DNA of 64,000 nt from Neptuniibacter caesariensis (lineage in GTDB: Bacteria > Pseudomonadota > Gammaproteobacteria > Pseudomonadales > Balneatricaceae): NCBI RefSeq assembly GCF_000153345.1, contig NZ_CH724125.1, forward strand, positions 1,280,607-1,344,606. Reading direction: 5' to 3'. The notes under the pieces were generated by a model, which had not been told where the DNA came from, did no database searches, and saw only the letters and a program-made list of their open reading frames with translations. Of this stretch, positions 62,659 through 64,000 are shown one piece after another. Each line of letters begins with the position of its first letter. Position 1 is the stretch's first letter. A program made the position numbers and the translations under genes.

Positions 62659-64000
62659 TTATTCTATAAACGAATGCTGTTTCAGGGTCTGCAGCTCATC
62701 TCGGTATTTAGCGGCTAACTCAAATTCCAGATTTTTAGCCGCTTCATACATTTTGTCTTCCAGCTTAGTCATCGCTTTAGACAGTTCTTTAGCCGACATC
62801 TGAGCTGGATCAACCTGATAATCGCCCGCCTTCTCAGCCACTTTCTTAGCCGTTCTTGAAGCTTTACGGCCAGGAACAGTGCTCGCCCCCTCCATAATAT
62901 CGGCAACTGACTTCTTGATACCTTTAGGCACAATGCCGTGCTCTTCGTTAAAGGCTATCTGTTTTTGGCGACGACGGTCCGTCTCGTCCATTGCGCGTTG
63001 CATTGAACCCGTTATCCGATCAGCATAAAGAATGGCTTTACCATTCACATTCCTTGCCGCTCGCCCAATTGTCTGGATCAGGGAAGTATCGGAGCGCAGG
63101 AACCCCTCTTTATCTGCATCCAGAATAGTCACCAGCGATACTTCAGGCATATCGATCCCCTCACGCAGCAGGTTAATTCCCACTAGCACATCGAATTCAC
63201 CTATACGCAGATCACGAATAATTTCGACTCGCTCAACGGTATCTATATCGGAGTGCAGATAGCGAACTCGCACACCGTGTTCATCGAGAAACTCCGTCAG
63301 GTCTTCTGCCATACGCTTGGTTAACACCGTGACAACCACACGCTCCTGCTTTGCAACGATTTTCTGAATCTCTGACAGCAAGTCATCAACCTGAGTGGAT
63401 GCAGGCCGCACTTCGACAATTGGATCGATCAATCCGGTCGGTCGAACCACCTGTTCAACCACTTGCTGCTGGTTGGCCGCTTCATACTTGCTAGGCGTTG
63501 CAGAAACAAAAATCATCTGTGGTGATTCACGCTCCCACTCTTCAAACTTCATCGGGCGGTTATCAAGCGCTGAAGGCAAACGGAAGCCAAACTCAACCAG
63601 CGTTTCTTTTCGAGATCGGTCGCCGCGATACATAGCTCCAATCTGAGGAACTGTCACATGGGATTCATCAATGACTAACAATGAATTATCTGGCAAATAA
63701 TCAAACAGTGTAGGGGGCGCCTGCCCCGAATCACGACCAGAAAGGTAGCGCGAGTAATTCTCGATGCCTGAGCAGTATCCAAGCTCCATGATCATCTCCA
63801 TATCATAGAGGGTTCGCTGTTCCAGGCGCTGAGCTTCAACCAGCTTATTGTTCTCGCGAAGCTGCTCAAGGCGACCACGTAACTCGTCCTTAATCTTATC
63901 CACAGCCGCCAACAAGGTTTCCCGGGGAGTCACATAGTGACTTTTAGGATAGATAGTCGCCCTTGGGACTCTGCGTAGAACTTCACCAGTCAGAGGGTCA
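62659..64000 (-). CDS. uvrB: UvrB excinuclease subunit (N-terminus outside window)
   Basis: The C-terminal ~447 residues of nucleotide excision repair protein UvrB. The frame is open through the right window edge ([27 protein letters not shown]), so the start lies outside. Visible parts: helicase motifs [74 protein letters not shown] and TIGRAARN, then the C-terminal UVR domain binding UvrC ([24 protein letters not shown]). It loads onto damaged DNA with UvrA. Chromosomal housekeeping; no odd features. Confidence 0.98.
   Translation of the reverse strand, partial: DPLTGEVLRRVPRATIYPKSHYVTPRETLLAAVDKIKDELRGRLEQLRENNKLVEAQRLEQRTLYDMEMIMELGYCSGIENYSRYLSGRDSGQAPPTLFDYLPDNSLLVIDESHVTVPQIGAMYRGDRSRKETLVEFGFRLPSALDNRPMKFEEWERESPQMIFVSATPSKYEAANQQQVVEQVVRPTGLIDPIVEVRPASTQVDDLLSEIQKIVAKQERVVVTVLTKRMAEDLTEFLDEHGVRVRYLHSDIDTVERVEIIRDLRIGEFDVLVGINLLREGIDMPEVSLVTILDADKEGFLRSDTSLIQTIGRAARNVNGKAILYADRITGSMQRAMDETDRRRQKQIAFNEEHGIVPKGIKKSVADIMEGASTVPGRKASRTAKKVAEKAGDYQVDPAQMSAKELSKAMTKLEDKMYEAAKNLEFELAAKYRDELQTLKQHSFIE

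Overview
The window looks like a chromosomal segment from a marine gammaproteobacterium of the Oceanospirillales (Oceanospirillaceae-like). The evidence is moderate GC, TRAP dicarboxylate-type transporters, many cyclic-di-GMP proteins, an aerobic-type B12/cobalt operon, OprD-type porin and a FisR/SQR sulfide locus. The genus cannot be fixed from sequence alone. I see no phage, complete IS element or CRISPR array; one MITE-like element and one small tRNA-associated repeat cluster are present.

Layout. 1-7331 (minus): a cobalamin-riboswitch-led operon for cobalt uptake and insertion: DUF4198 protein, cbiM, cbiL-like, cbiQ, cbiO, His-tailed MFS transporter, chelatase D/I fusion and cobO (cut by the left edge). 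7454-13745: a SpoIIAA-like protein and an alanine/D-alanine catabolic locus (alanine:cation symporter, Lrp-type regulator, dadA, ridA, alr/dadX, second ridA). 13907-15723: a Fur-box-preceded fagA-like/fumC pair. 15874-29620: two periplasmic solute-binding proteins, a 1752-residue pseudokinase/AAA/GAF/PAS/GGDEF protein, a Cache-GGDEF-EAL protein, an OprD-family porin, a short-chain dehydrogenase and several small unknowns.

29700-39684 is the most interesting block. It holds a Tat-exported sulfide:quinone oxidoreductase-like flavoprotein with a DUF5368 membrane partner, cytochrome bd oxidase cydABX, a FisR-type sigma-54 activator carrying the CX10CX6C sulfur-sensing signature, and cydDC. Sigma-54 -24/-12 promoters with exact 10-nt GG-GC spacing precede both sqr and cydA. 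Each has a similar 16-nt element (13/16 identical) about 90-100 nt upstream. This suggests one sulfide/sulfane-sulfur-induced regulon that couples sulfide oxidation to a sulfide-tolerant terminal oxidase.

39690-40055 has tRNA-Val(GAC) with a duplicated 3' fragment, two terminators and a 47-nt repeat pair. 40687-47979 has a NarL-type two-component system, an Ap4A-phosphorylase-like gene and a TRAP transporter with two paralogous binding proteins flanking one permease pair. 48351-53277 has small proteins, a MITE, a MoxR/VWA pair and a GAF-HD-GYP phosphodiesterase. 53278-62587 clusters a CHASE2 adenylate cyclase, a GAF-fused GspE-type ATPase, a class II cAMP-phosphodiesterase-like MBL protein, two FecR-domain proteins and a TPR/beta-barrel protein, a plausible envelope-sensing cyclic-nucleotide module. 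The window ends inside uvrB.

Start sites were moved from the longest possible reading frame wherever a ribosome-binding site, signal peptide or gene overlap argued for it; this is stated per gene. All functional assignments rest on recognised motifs and context, not on database searches.
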